This document shows, in pieces, positions 22,123-30,295 of a DNA stretch of 46,468 nucleotides. This stretch comes from a virus, in IMG/VR virus record IMGVR_UViG_3300044981_000235, positions 1 to 46,468 of that record; one strand, 5' to 3'. Position numbers and translations under genes: made by a program. The notes below the pieces were generated by a model. The model was given only the letters and a program-made list of their open reading frames with translations. It searched no databases and was not told the origin of the DNA. Positions within the stretch are counted from its first letter, which is position 1, and each line of letters starts with the position of its first letter.

Positions 22123-22514
22123 CACCAGCGCCCGAAAAGATCCAACTGGCCGTAATCGGCGACCTCCAGGGCAACTGGGACGTGAAACAGGTGGTGGTCC
22201 AATCCCTCTCCGAGGCGCAGATGGCGCACTTCCGCCGGTGCGGCCAGATCGACTGCGGCAGGCGCCAGCACTGGCTGCATATCTCGATTGCCAAGCTGCC
22301 CGAGAAGGTGGTCGGGAAACTCTTCGCGCGCAACCTGCTGACCGCGGAAATGGACTTCCTGCACTTCGGCGCGGGCCAGATGTGCATGGGACTGCCGATG
22401 AGTCCCGAGCCGAACGAGTCCAAGGCCACGGCCCTCGCGGTAGCCCAGGCCATCGCGGAACTGGACCATGAGTACGAGGTGGTGCAGATCGACCGCTCGA
22501 TCCCTTCGGTGTAG
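22119..22514 (+). CDS. Unknown protein, 131 residues
   Basis: ATG 22119, coupled to the previous peptide. MTPAPEKIQLAVIGDLQGNW has a strand-loop-helix start, followed by QMAHFRRCGQIDCGRRQHWL, FLHFGAGQMCMGLPMSPEPN and an Ala-rich helix. GDLQGNW is reminiscent of metallophosphatase GDxHG but too weak to call. Confidence 0.66.
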   Translation: MTPAPEKIQLAVIGDLQGNWDVKQVVVQSLSEAQMAHFRRCGQIDCGRRQHWLHISIAKLPEKVVGKLFARNLLTAEMDFLHFGAGQMCMGLPMSPEPNESKATALAVAQAIAELDHEYEVVQIDRSIPSV

Positions 22515-22517
22515 CGT

Positions 22518-22616
22518 ATGAAGCTGTTCTCGCTGGGGTTTATCGCCGGGTTTCTGAGCGCCACGCTGTTGCTGCTCTATGCGGTCAGGAACGGGTTGAA
22601 CTTCCCCAATCTCTGA
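22518..22616 (+). CDS. Single-span membrane peptide, 32 residues
   Basis: MKLFSLGFIAGFLSATLLLL, then YAVRNGLNFPNL. A hydrophobic helix with short polar tail, three bases after the previous stop. Candidate lysis or superinfection-exclusion peptide; no motif beyond the span. Confidence 0.5.
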   Translation: MKLFSLGFIAGFLSATLLLLYAVRNGLNFPNL

Positions 22617-22634
22617 AAGATGTAGGCTGAAAGC

Positions 22635-22832
22635 ATGTTGGATTGGCTCTGGATCTTCCTGCTGGCGATCTCCGCCGTGTCGCTCGCGTGGACCATGGTG
22701 GCGGATGTGGCCGAGACGTTCCGCAAGACGGTCTGGGTACCCAGGACGATCCGGGTATGCAGCCTGATGGCTTTCGCCGCGGGCACCGGATATATCGTGG
22801 TTTTCCTGTTCACCCATCTGAAAAGCCTGTAG
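22635..22832 (+). CDS. Two-span membrane protein, 65 residues
   Basis: MLDWLWIFLLAISAVSLAWT and MAFAAGTGYIVVFLFTHL form two transmembrane helices joined by a basic loop (FRKTVWVPRTIRVCS). Size and topology suit a class II holin or an exclusion protein. Preceded by TAGGCTGAAAGC directly before ATG. Confidence 0.62.
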   Translation: MLDWLWIFLLAISAVSLAWTMVADVAETFRKTVWVPRTIRVCSLMAFAAGTGYIVVFLFTHLKSL

Positions 22833-22841
22833 GCTGAGAGC

Positions 22842-23285
22842 ATGTTGAACCGCCGCTCATTCTTCACCGCCTTGATCGGGGCACCGGCTGCGAAACCTGT
22901 ACCGAAGCCCGCGCTTCAATCGCGCCTTGAGGCCGCCTACAACTGCCCGCGTTGCGGACTGGCTGTGCTCTATCGGGGGCGCCGGGGCGAGACGCAGGTG
23001 ATGTCGTGTTGCAATCGATCGTGCCCGCTCTACATGGTGCCCTTCGCCATCCCCACGGTACCGCTGCGGGTGGCCGACCCGGAGACGGTGAGGGAAGTTC
23101 TCGCCATGGAGGCGGAAGAGGAACGCCAGCGCCTTCAGGACTTGCAATGGGGGAGCAGGCAACTGGAACTGCTGCGCGAGTTAAGCAGGCTACGACCGCT
23201 GCCGGTCGAGAAAATCAACCGTCAGTACGACCGCTCTTTCGGAGTCGCGGGCGCACCTTTCCCGAACGTGCCACCCCGAATCTGA
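22842..23285 (+). CDS. Tat-like/zinc-ribbon protein with a coat-protein-like C-terminal peptide
   Basis: 147 residues. N-terminus MLNRRSFFTALIGAPAAKPV has RRSFF plus hydrophobics, Tat-signal-like. A zinc ribbon follows (YNCPRCGLAVLYRG ... SCCNRSCPLY). A helical segment (EEERQRLQDLQWGSRQLELL) leads to VEKINRQYDRSFGVAGAPFP, which closely matches VKKFNRQYDSSFGVAGAKIG near the N-terminus of the coat protein at 31477; the DNA is also about 90 percent identical over 50 bases. The tail may let it bind coat or scaffold, or the segment was copied by recombination. Confidence 0.68.
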   Translation: MLNRRSFFTALIGAPAAKPVPKPALQSRLEAAYNCPRCGLAVLYRGRRGETQVMSCCNRSCPLYMVPFAIPTVPLRVADPETVREVLAMEAEEERQRLQDLQWGSRQLELLRELSRLRPLPVEKINRQYDRSFGVAGAPFPNVPPRI

Positions 23286-23317
23286 GCGGTGAAAGACGGT
23301 GGCCCCGCTTGCCCCTG

Positions 23318-23440
23318 TGCGGCGTCCTTTCCCGGTGGCACGTCGTCGCCTCGCGCGGTGGTCGCCACGTAAAGACGGGCCGGCTGCGAGGTGCCAGCGC
23401 ACTAACAGCCCGTTGCCGCGCACCCCGGCTGCAACCCGTT
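23318..23440 (-). repeat. Dispersed hairpin repeat, copy 5 (compound)
   Basis: GTGGCACGTCGTCGCCTCGC GCGG starting near 23335 is the reverse core. It is followed by GGGCCGGCTGCGAGGTGCCA GCG and TAACAGCCCGTTGCCGC, a part shared with the segment at 39524. Fills most of the space between two rightward genes. Confidence 0.78.
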
Positions 23441-23476
23441 TCACCCCCAAATCTTTCTTATTAAGGAGTAACTCAC

Positions 23477-23635
23477 ATGGCCAAAGATACCAGCATCCCC
23501 GCCAAGGGAACGGATATGAAAAATGCCGCTAAGGTAGCCGACCTGCATTCCAAGCCGGAATCCGAGAGCATGACCAAGGCAATCCCGGTAAGCGAATGCT
23601 CGGCCCCCTGCGCGGACGGAAAAGGCTGCAAGTAA
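23477..23635 (+). CDS. Small protein, 52 residues
   Basis: AAGGAG eight bases before ATG 23477. MAKDTSIPAKGTDMKNAAKV, then PESESMTKAIPVSECSAPCA and DGKGCK. Hydrophilic with three Cys at the end. The stop lies in a short direct repeat AGTAAACTTGC that recurs 20 bases later. Confidence 0.66.
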   Translation: MAKDTSIPAKGTDMKNAAKVADLHSKPESESMTKAIPVSECSAPCADGKGCK

Positions 23636-23693
23636 ACTTGCGCATAGGTAAGTAAACTTGCAAGGCATCTACAACCACATCCCCCGGCCTAAG

Positions 23694-23876
23694 ATGCCGG
23701 CCGTCAAAGGCAGTCACCCCTGCCTCAACCAGTGCGGACGCCAGGTATCCGGCAATAAACGCTGCTGCCTGACGTGCATGGCCGGGTTTCTGACGGCTTC
23801 GCTCGAAGCGAAAGGGGAGCAAGTCAGTCCCGGCGAGGTGAAGGTGTTCCTGCGGGATCAGGCGGCGGGGCTGTAA
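23694..23876 (+). CDS. Small Cys-rich protein, 60 residues
   Basis: ATG 23694 preferred (TTG 23658 adds 12 residues). MPAVKGSHPCLNQCGRQVSG, NKRCCLTCMAGFLTASLEAK: C-x3-C and CC-x2-C, a likely zinc finger, followed by a helical tail. Its 3' end overlaps the convergent minus-strand DnaJ-like gene by 53 bases. Confidence 0.6.
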   Translation: MPAVKGSHPCLNQCGRQVSGNKRCCLTCMAGFLTASLEAKGEQVSPGEVKVFLRDQAAGL

Positions 23877-24090
23877 ATCGTCCCGGCCATCTGAGCCTGA
23901 GAATGTTCTCCGGGTAATGCTCCTTCTCCCAGGCGAATTCCTCGTCTTCTGAAAGCACGCGCCCGGTCCCACGGCACGGGAAACACATCGTTTCGTGGGG
24001 CGGCGGCTGTGGAATATCCGGGTCTCCGAAACAGACGATCATCCGGCTCATCACCCGTCCGCCGCCGTGGCACTTCGCGCACTCGGCCAT
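23824..24090 (-). CDS. DnaJ-type zinc-finger mini-protein, 88 residues
   Basis: MAECAKCHGGGRV and MCFPCRGTGRVL are two CxxCxGxG repeats, the zinc module of DnaJ, without any J domain. Similar free-standing modules serve as small redox or chaperone-like adaptors. The Pro/Arg-rich tail overlaps the neighbouring convergent gene. It is head-to-head, 17 bases apart, with the gp4-like gene at 24108. Confidence 0.72.
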   Translation of the reverse strand: MAECAKCHGGGRVMSRMIVCFGDPDIPQPPPHETMCFPCRGTGRVLSEDEEFAWEKEHYPENILRLRWPGRFTAPPPDPAGTPSPRRD

Positions 24091-24107
24091 CCCCTCAGTC
24101 TACCTCC

Positions 24108-24866
24108 ATGCTCGCCTCGGACCTAATCTACGCCGCCTTCCGCATCTCGGGCGTCCTCAAGAACGCCGGCCGCAACTTCCCGGTCTCTGGCACCAACTAC
24201 GCCGAGGGTCTCACCATCCTCCAGAACCTCATGGACGAGTGGGCCACTGAGCGCCTCACCATCTACACGGTGCAGATGTACGTGCAGCCGCTGGTATCCG
24301 GCCAGGGCGGGGCGGTGCCTTACACCATCGGTCCCGGCGGCCAGTTCGATATCCCGTGGCCCTCGCGGATCGAGCGCGCGAGCGTGCAGCTTATCACCGA
24401 GAACGCCGCCGCGCCACTCGAACTGCCCATGACCATACTGACCCTGTATGGCTGGCAGAACATCCCCCAGAAGAACATCCAATCGTCGTTTCCGCTGTGG
24501 CTGTACTACGACGGGCAGTTTCCCCTGGGCAATGTGTACGTGTGGCCCATCCCCTGCCAGGCTAACAACCTCATCATGTACCTGTGGCAGGTGTTGAGCC
24601 AGCCGGCGACGCTGGCGACGGAACTGTTCCTGCCCTTCGGGTATACCAACGCCCTCGAATACTGCCTCGCGCGGGAGTTCGCCATCAGATGGCCGGAGAG
24701 GGCCGCGATGAGCCAGGACGCCATGATGCGGGCCATGGAGACGCGGGACAAGATCAGGGCGCTGAACGTGCCGATCCTGGATTTGGACTGCGACCAGGCA
24801 CTCATCAACTACGGGCAAGGCCAGTACAACTGGCGGACGGGATCGATGAGCCGCCGCGGCTTCTAG
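24108..24866 (+). CDS. P22 gp4-like head-completion/tail accessory factor, copy 1
   Basis: 252 residues from ATG 24108; the longer in-frame start lies antisense to the DnaJ-like gene and was rejected. Typical features: LTILQNLMDEWATERLTIYT, a beta-rich YTIGPGGQFDIPWPSRIERA, the YDGQFPLGNVYVWPIP segment and C-terminal helices (GYTNALEYCLAREFAIRWPE). In P22 gp4 binds the portal and closes the head for tail attachment. A paralogue lies at 36073. Convergent with the Tat-signal gene, overlapping it by four bases. Confidence 0.8.
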   Translation: MLASDLIYAAFRISGVLKNAGRNFPVSGTNYAEGLTILQNLMDEWATERLTIYTVQMYVQPLVSGQGGAVPYTIGPGGQFDIPWPSRIERASVQLITENAAAPLELPMTILTLYGWQNIPQKNIQSSFPLWLYYDGQFPLGNVYVWPIPCQANNLIMYLWQVLSQPATLATELFLPFGYTNALEYCLAREFAIRWPERAAMSQDAMMRAMETRDKIRALNVPILDLDCDQALINYGQGQYNWRTGSMSRRGF

Positions 24867-25300
24867 GTTTCAAAGAGCTTCTGCTGCCCCGGCGCACGGA
24901 GTTTCCGGGCCGGCTTCGGGCAGCGCAACCGTATGGCGGATGGCGTGCGCTGGCGCCGAACGTGGCGATCCCTTAAGCCGGTAGCGCACGCATCGATGAT
25001 GGGTTTGGCTTTCAGGTATTGCCGGGCCTTTTCAACAAAACCGCTAGGCACCAGTGTTGCCAGGGTGCGGCCTTCCTCGTATAGCTCCGTGACGGTCCAT
25101 ACCCTCGGGTCGCTGCCGAAGGTGATCCGGTCGCCCAAACGTATGATGCCAAGGTGCCAGCCGTGAAGCGTCGCCGTCACCGGTACCGGCTTCGGGATCG
25201 AAATCAGCTTCTTCCCCGGCACCCATAAGGCTTTCTCGGGATCGTAAGCCGCACCGGCCACGGCACCCGCCAGCGCGGACAGAAAGAAGCGGCGGTTCAT
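24863..25300 (-). CDS. Small exported protein with Tat-like signal, 145 residues
   Basis: MNRRFFLSALAGAVAGAAYD has RRFFL plus a hydrophobic stretch, a twin-arginine-type or Sec signal. It is followed by PEKALWVPGKKLISIPKPVP, a motif I associate with surface proteins of acidobacterial or planctomycete phages (memory, not verified). A beta domain follows (GIIRLGDRITFGSDPRVWTV) and then a basic tail. The frame is open upstream into the repeat, which is excluded. Minus-strand single gene inside the virion cluster. Confidence 0.68.
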   Translation of the reverse strand: MNRRFFLSALAGAVAGAAYDPEKALWVPGKKLISIPKPVPVTATLHGWHLGIIRLGDRITFGSDPRVWTVTELYEEGRTLATLVPSGFVEKARQYLKAKPIIDACATGLRDRHVRRQRTPSAIRLRCPKPARKLRAPGQQKLFET

Positions 25301-25318
25301 GCTCCGATTGTAACCCCG

Positions 25319-25392
25319 AAATCGCGCAAGGCGACGACGCGCCACCGCACTTACCGCCTCACTGGCGCACGCACAACGCTGGTGTTTCACCG
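25319..25392 (+). repeat. Dispersed hairpin repeat, copy 6 (forward)
   Basis: GCGCAAGGCGACGACGCGCC ACC, then ACCGCCTCACTGGCGC and CAACGCTGGTGTTTCACC: a full A part between the divergent starts of the Tat-signal gene and the portal gene. Confidence 0.85.
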
Positions 25393-25431
25393 GCTCGCCA
25401 CGCGCCGTTACCTCAGAGCCTAATTCTCGCA

Positions 25432-27810
25432 ATGTTTCCCCCCGCCCGCAACGCCACCCCCACCCCGCGCACCAACACCACTCCTCCCACCGGGATGGTG
25501 AGCGTCATGGGCAAGCTCCGCACCTCCCAGCCGGAGCCCAAGAACTTCGCGGGCCTGTTGGAATTGATGCGCAAGCGTTTCCTGGTATGCCAGGACGCCT
25601 CGAACCAAATCCGCCGCGACGCCCTCGAAGACCGCCAGTTCTACCGCGGCGACCAGTGGCCGCCCACCGTCGAAGCCGACCGCACGACGCAGAACCGGCC
25701 CTGCCTGACGATCAACCGGCTGCCCCAGTTCGCCAAACAGGTGCTCAACGAACAACGCGCCTCCCGTCCCGCTATCCAGGTCAACCCGGTAGGCGACGGA
25801 GCCGACGTAGAAACCGCTGAGATCATCCAGGGGATCGTCCGCCACATCGAAGTCAACTCCAACGCCGACGTGGCCTACGACCAGGCTTTTCAGGACGCCG
25901 TAATCAGTGGCTTCGGCTACTTCCGCATCGGCACGGCTTACGCGGCCGACGATTCCTTCGACCAGGAAATCACCATCGAGCGGATCGAGGACCCCTTCAC
26001 GGTGTACTTCGATCCGACCTGCCGGGAACCGGACTATTCGGACGCGCAGTACTGCTTCATCGCCCACGATATCCCCCGCGAGCTGTACGAGGAGATGTAC
26101 CCCGACTCGCAGGTAGCCTCGCTCCAGGACTTCCGCACCATCGGCGACGGAGTAAGAACCTGGTTCGAGAACGGCGCCGTCAGAGTGGTCGAGTACTTCC
26201 GCGTCGAGTACCGGAAGAAAACCATCGTCATGCTGGCCGATGGCACGGTCATGGACGAAGACGCCCTCATGGAGCACTTCGCCGGCGACGCGGCGCCCTT
26301 GATCCTCAAGACCAAGCACGGCGAGCCGATGATCCGCGAAGTCTCCGTGCCGATCGTCAAATGGTCCAAGTGCAACGCCGTCGAGGAACTCGACAAGGCC
26401 GAGTGGCCGGGCCGCTGGATCCCGATTATCCCCGTGCTGGGCGACGAGATCATCGTAGACGGCAAGAAGTACCTCTACGGGATCGTCCGCTACGCCAAGG
26501 ACGCGCAGCGCCAGTACAACTACATGCGCACGGGAGTGGTCGAACAAATCGCCCTCTCGACCAAGGCACCCTGGCTGGTCGAATGGAGCCAGATCGAAGG
26601 CTTCGAGGATTGGTGGCGCCAGGCCAACACCCGCAACTTCCCGTTCATGCCGTACCGGGCCCGCGCCATCGGCGGCCAGCCGGTGCCTCCGCCCATCCGC
26701 AACCAGTACGAGCCGCCCATTCAGGCTTACGTGGCCGCCCTGGGGCAGGCCGACATGGACCTGCACTCGACCACGGGAATCTTCGACCCCTACCTCGGCA
26801 AAGAGCAGGCCGACCAGTCCGGCAAGGCCATCATGGCGTTGCAGCGGCAGGGCGAACAGGCCAACAGCAACCTGCTCGACAACCTGGCCAGAGCCATCCG
26901 GCATGCGGGCCGGGTGATTCTCGACCTGGTGCCCAAGATTTACGACGCGCCTAGGGTTGTCCGGATCGTGAAGCCGGACATGACCCACGATATGGTCCCG
27001 ATCAACGGGATGCAGTCGCCGGCCCCGGGGCAGGCTCCCACAATGCCGCAGATCCAGGGCGGCCAGCCGCAAGTATTGCCCATGCCGCTGATCCAGCAGG
27101 CGGTCAAGAAAGTCTACGACGTCACCGTGGGACGCTACGACGTGACGATCACCATGGGCAAGAGCTTCCAGTCGAAGCGGCAGGAATTTGTAGAATCGGT
27201 GCTCAGTTTAGTCCAGGCCGCCCCCCAAACCTTCCAGTTCGTGATGGACCTGCTGGTGCGGAATATGGATTGGCCTGGGGCGAACGAGATTGCCGATCGC
27301 CTGAAGATGATGCTTCCCCCTCAACTCCAGGCGCAAACTGGAGACGACGGCGCGGAACCGCTGCCTCCGCAGGCGCAGGCGCAGATTCAGAGCCTTTTGG
27401 CCGAGAAGGCGCAACTCGTCGCGGCGGTGCAGGCGGCCAACAACGTGATTGCGACGAAGCGGCTGGAGATGGAAAGCAAGGAGCGCATCGCGACCCTTCA
27501 GGCGCGCGTGGATCTCATCGTAGCGGAGCTGAACAACAAGGCCGCCATGGGCGCGCAGATGGCCCAGCTCGAATACGGTGCGGCCGGAAAGCAATTAGAG
27601 GGTTGGCACGAGACGAAGAAACTCGATACCCAGGCCGATCTGCAGCAGGCCACGCAACAGCACCAAGTCCAGATGGCGCAGCAGGCCCAGGGTCACGAAG
27701 CCGCTATGGCCGGGGCGGATCACGCCCATGAACTGAACCTGCAACGGAACGCGCAGGACGCCGCGCAGCAGATGGCGCAGCAACCGCAACAGCCTGGCGG
27801 TGGTGCATAA
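25432..27810 (+). CDS. Portal protein, P22 type
   Basis: Up to 792 residues (ATG 25432; 25495 is also possible). Conserved P22-like portal features: an N-terminal region LRTSQPEPKNFAGLLELMRK, then DALEDRQFYRGDQWP and RPCLTINRLPQFAKQVLNEQ. A long core follows (VSGFGYFRIGTAYAADDSFD-like, EDPFTVYFDPTCREPDYSDA). The Gln-rich C-terminal coiled coil (DLQQATQQHQVQMAQQAQGH) matches the extended barrel of P22 portals. It forms the dodecameric DNA channel at the capsid vertex and senses head filling. TAATG overlap to the next gene. Confidence 0.92.
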   Translation: MFPPARNATPTPRTNTTPPTGMVSVMGKLRTSQPEPKNFAGLLELMRKRFLVCQDASNQIRRDALEDRQFYRGDQWPPTVEADRTTQNRPCLTINRLPQFAKQVLNEQRASRPAIQVNPVGDGADVETAEIIQGIVRHIEVNSNADVAYDQAFQDAVISGFGYFRIGTAYAADDSFDQEITIERIEDPFTVYFDPTCREPDYSDAQYCFIAHDIPRELYEEMYPDSQVASLQDFRTIGDGVRTWFENGAVRVVEYFRVEYRKKTIVMLADGTVMDEDALMEHFAGDAAPLILKTKHGEPMIREVSVPIVKWSKCNAVEELDKAEWPGRWIPIIPVLGDEIIVDGKKYLYGIVRYAKDAQRQYNYMRTGVVEQIALSTKAPWLVEWSQIEGFEDWWRQANTRNFPFMPYRARAIGGQPVPPPIRNQYEPPIQAYVAALGQADMDLHSTTGIFDPYLGKEQADQSGKAIMALQRQGEQANSNLLDNLARAIRHAGRVILDLVPKIYDAPRVVRIVKPDMTHDMVPINGMQSPAPGQAPTMPQIQGGQPQVLPMPLIQQAVKKVYDVTVGRYDVTITMGKSFQSKRQEFVESVLSLVQAAPQTFQFVMDLLVRNMDWPGANEIADRLKMMLPPQLQAQTGDDGAEPLPPQAQAQIQSLLAEKAQLVAAVQAANNVIATKRLEMESKERIATLQARVDLIVAELNNKAAMGAQMAQLEYGAAGKQLEGWHETKKLDTQADLQQATQQHQVQMAQQAQGHEAAMAGADHAHELNLQRNAQDAAQQMAQQPQQPGGGA

Positions 27811-28283
27811 TGGCAAATAAGCTCATGACTGCCACGGAGATCGTCAACGCGGCGATGAAGAATCTGGCGAACCACCTCGCCAACAAGATGGACGCGGACG
27901 TTCTAGCCCGGGCCGTTCTAGCCCGGTGGGAAACCATTTCCATGGCCCCCAAGGCCCCTTGGGTGGGGATGGATTACGCGATCGGATTGGCCTCCACCAC
28001 ACCGATCCCCGCGTTCGCCCACGACCACATCTCGGACTTGCGGCACGAATGGGAGCACGAACGGGCGGTCTCCGGTATCCACGCGGGCGACCGCTGCAAC
28101 GACCGTATCGCGGTTCTCGAAGCCCGGATTCAGTTCATCGAGCGGGAATTGAATGGCGGCGCCGCCGACGATGCCGAAGTGCAGGCCGCTTTCGACAAGC
28201 TAAATGGGATGCTCGCCGCATGGAACCCCGCTGGCAAGATCGGCGACCCGCTGAACATCCGCAAGCCGGCGCGCTTCCGCTAA
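27810..28283 (+). CDS. Unknown protein, 157 residues, downstream of portal
   Basis: ATG overlaps the portal TAA. MANKLMTATEIVNAAMKNLA, then WVGMDYAIGLASTTPIPAFA, HDHISDLRHEWEHERAVSGI and a coiled-coil-like DRIAVLEARIQFIERELNGG. Has an in-frame direct repeat (GTTCTAGCCCGG twice, 27899-27928). Possibly head-associated by position. Overlaps the end of a minus-strand gene by four bases. Confidence 0.66.
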   Translation: MANKLMTATEIVNAAMKNLANHLANKMDADVLARAVLARWETISMAPKAPWVGMDYAIGLASTTPIPAFAHDHISDLRHEWEHERAVSGIHAGDRCNDRIAVLEARIQFIERELNGGAADDAEVQAAFDKLNGMLAAWNPAGKIGDPLNIRKPARFR

Positions 28284-28819
28284 GGGCAGTCCGCGCCCAC
28301 GATCTTGCACAGTTCCCGCACGATCTCAGCGCCCTTCCGCGTGGCATCGTAGCACCGGCTGACAAAGGACTCCACCCCGAAACAGACCGTCACCTGGGAA
28401 CCGCATATCTGGATCGAGAGGGTATATTTCTCCTGAATCAGCTTCTCGCGAATCTCCTGGAGGATGCGCTGCTTAGCCGCCAGTTCGGCATCCCGCACCA
28501 GGTTGCCCTCTTCCGCCGGGGTGGCCATGCGGAGCTTCCCCGATTGCACGTCGCGGCGCACCAGTTCCAGCACTTCCTTGGTCAATTGCCGCTGAAACTC
28601 GGTTTTCACGATCACCACGGCATCGGTATAGGCTTCTTCGAGCGCCTTCAGCTTCTGAGCCGTCGATAGCCGGGCAGCCTTCTGCTTTTCGGCGATCAGG
28701 TCGATCTCGCGCTGGGCCGCCGAGACCACGTAGCCGTCGCGGGTCACCAGTTCGTTGCAGGCTTCGAGCAGAAGCTCCACCAGTTGATCGTCGGTGAGGG
28801 AACTGCACCCGAGAGCCAT
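28280..28819 (-). CDS. Helical protein, 179 residues (third gene of VWA cassette)
   Basis: MALGCSSLTDDQLVELLLEA, then long amphipathic helices (IDLIAEKQKAARLSTAQKLK, GNLVRDAELAAKQRILQEIR) and a C-terminal alpha/beta part (LSIQICGSQVTVCFGVESFV). Its N-terminus is paralogous to the neighbouring 209-residue protein (LGC..L(S/T)D(E/D)QL..L..E.C). Function unknown; the cassette order suggests a partner of the VWA protein. Begins four bases after the previous stop. Confidence 0.7.
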   Translation of the reverse strand: MALGCSSLTDDQLVELLLEACNELVTRDGYVVSAAQREIDLIAEKQKAARLSTAQKLKALEEAYTDAVVIVKTEFQRQLTKEVLELVRRDVQSGKLRMATPAEEGNLVRDAELAAKQRILQEIREKLIQEKYTLSIQICGSQVTVCFGVESFVSRCYDATRKGAEIVRELCKIVGADCP

Positions 28820-28822
28820 GGG

Positions 28823-29452
28823 CTACTTCCGATGCCATCCCGGGGGGGCGCTGGCCGCGCGCGCCTGCTCCCGCCGCCACTCCATGTACTGCGCGGGTGA
28901 CATGGTGAGCAGTGAATCGTAGTCGGGTTGGACCGGGTACGGCGGTACCGACGCCTGACGCCGCTGCTCCTCGGCCCGCTGCCAGATTTCACGAGCCATC
29001 GATTGACGCGCCGGACTCATGGACTGCCGGGCGAGCCGGGCAATCACCACGGATACCAGTTCCAGGCGCACGTAGTCGGGCACCCGCTCGTTGAGATAGC
29101 GCTGGGCGTCCTGGACGACCTGTTCGGCGAGCCGCTCCCGCGCCTTGATGGTGGCATTGGCGATGAGGGTTGCTTCCTGTGCGGGTGTGAAGAGCTTGAT
29201 TTCGCCCGAGCCGACACCTTGCTCGACGGCCTCGCGGCACTCCTTGCCTATCAGGTCGCAATAATCGGCCTTGGCCCGCAGGATGGCATCCGCCAGCGCC
29301 CGCTTCCACTCCGCCAGCTTTTCGGCCGCGCTGTAGATTTCGCACTGGGCAGCCTTCCGCACCAGCGGGTCGCGCTTGACCCACTCGCCGCAGATTTCCT
29401 GGGTGAGTTCAAAGAGCTGCTCGTCCGAAAGCCGATCGCACCCGAGGCTCAT
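28823..29452 (-). CDS. Helical protein, 209 residues (second gene of VWA cassette)
   Basis: MSLGCDRLSDEQLFELTQEI, then helices (WVKRDPLVRKAAQCEIYSAA, EAVEQGVGSGEIKLFTPAQE, ERLAEQVVQDAQRYLNERVP) and a Gln/Arg/Pro tail with DYDSLLTMSPAQYMEWRREQ. Its ATG overlaps the VWA gene TGA (ATGA), so it is translationally coupled. Paralogue of the next gene. Not recognised. Confidence 0.72.
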   Translation of the reverse strand: MSLGCDRLSDEQLFELTQEICGEWVKRDPLVRKAAQCEIYSAAEKLAEWKRALADAILRAKADYCDLIGKECREAVEQGVGSGEIKLFTPAQEATLIANATIKARERLAEQVVQDAQRYLNERVPDYVRLELVSVVIARLARQSMSPARQSMAREIWQRAEEQRRQASVPPYPVQPDYDSLLTMSPAQYMEWRREQARAASAPPGWHRK

Positions 29453-30051
29453 GGGTTGCCTCCGGGCGCTTCTAGCATGGCGCGGATGGTCGAGCCGATG
29501 GACGCCTTGTAGCCGTCCCAGACGATCTCGGTCCCTCCGGTCTCGCGGGCCAGTTGCCGCAGGAAGGCGATCGGCTCGTCGTGCGATTCCTGGCCGCAGT
29601 AGATCGTGTCGATCGATCCGGTCATCTTTTCGGCCACCTTCAAGGCCCTGTCCGCGTTGGTGGGCAGGCCGTCCGAGATGACGATGGTTTTGCGCGGCTT
29701 GAGCCTGGCGGCCAGCGCGAGGCCCGCGGCGAGGTCGGTATCGCCGTCATCCGGCGCCGGCAGTTGCGTGGGGTTGTCCACCATGCGCGCCTTCCAGCCG
29801 AAGGCGATTATCTTGATACGCGGGTGGCTTTCAAAGACATCTTTCAAGGCCGCTTGCAGGTGCTGGTACTTCGACAAGCCCAGGGCGCCGATGCCTTCAT
29901 TCATCGAACTGGAGACGTCGACCAGAGCCACGATGACAGGCGAGCATCCGTCGAAGCGCTTCCGCAGTTTGGCGATGGGGCCTTCGGCTTTCGATTCCAT
30001 GGCCTTGCGGATGATCTCCTGAAGCGGAGAAGCGATTTCATTATCCGGCAT
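29449..30051 (-). CDS. VWA-domain protein with intact MIDAS motif
   Basis: 200 residues from ATG 30051 (MPDNEIASPLQEIIRKAMES). The von Willebrand factor A core: VIVALVDVSSSMNEG with D45-x-S47-x-S49, then DTDLAAGLALAARL (Thr of the site), IVISDGLPTN (Asp) and the final alpha/beta turns. The metal site appears complete, so it should bind Mg or Mn and a protein partner. Heads a three-gene minus-strand operon inserted between portal and scaffold regions, with a dispersed repeat upstream. In bacteria VWA proteins often act with AAA ATPases; none is adjacent here. Confidence 0.82.
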   Translation of the reverse strand: MPDNEIASPLQEIIRKAMESKAEGPIAKLRKRFDGCSPVIVALVDVSSSMNEGIGALGLSKYQHLQAALKDVFESHPRIKIIAFGWKARMVDNPTQLPAPDDGDTDLAAGLALAARLKPRKTIVISDGLPTNADRALKVAEKMTGSIDTIYCGQESHDEPIAFLRQLARETGGTEIVWDGYKASIGSTIRAMLEAPGGNP

Positions 30052-30109
30052 CACCCCTAAGTCTACGGTATTCAGGGCTGCGCAGTCCGCGCCCGGTGAG
30101 TCACTCGCT

Positions 30110-30222
30110 CCCGTGGCGCTTCGCAGCCGGCCAGAAGCCCGCCGCCGCGAAAACACGCGAGGCGACGACGCGCCACCGCACTTACCGCCTCCCCGGCGCA
30201 CGCACAGCGCCGGTGTTCCACC
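30110..30222 (+). repeat. Dispersed hairpin repeat, copy 7 (B plus A parts)
   Basis: GTGGCGCTTCGCAGCCGGCC (30113-30132), then ACACGCGAGGCGACGACGCG CCACC, ACCGCCTCCCCGGCGC and CAGCGCCGGTGTTCCACC. A nearly full-length element between the divergent VWA operon and scaffold gene. Confidence 0.87.
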
Positions 30223-30295
30223 AATCTTCGATTTCGCAACCTGCCTACGGCTAGGGCCTTATACAGCCGGTTCAATCCATCTGGAGTAACTACCG

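Noticed and set aside
22119-22514. Metallophosphatase call from GDLQGNW
   Set aside because: Only one partial motif; the GDxVDRG and GNHE motifs are missing.
25420-27072. 550-residue minus-strand open frame opposite the portal
   Set aside because: It is the antisense of a clear P22-type portal and has repetitive V/D/G/L shadow composition.
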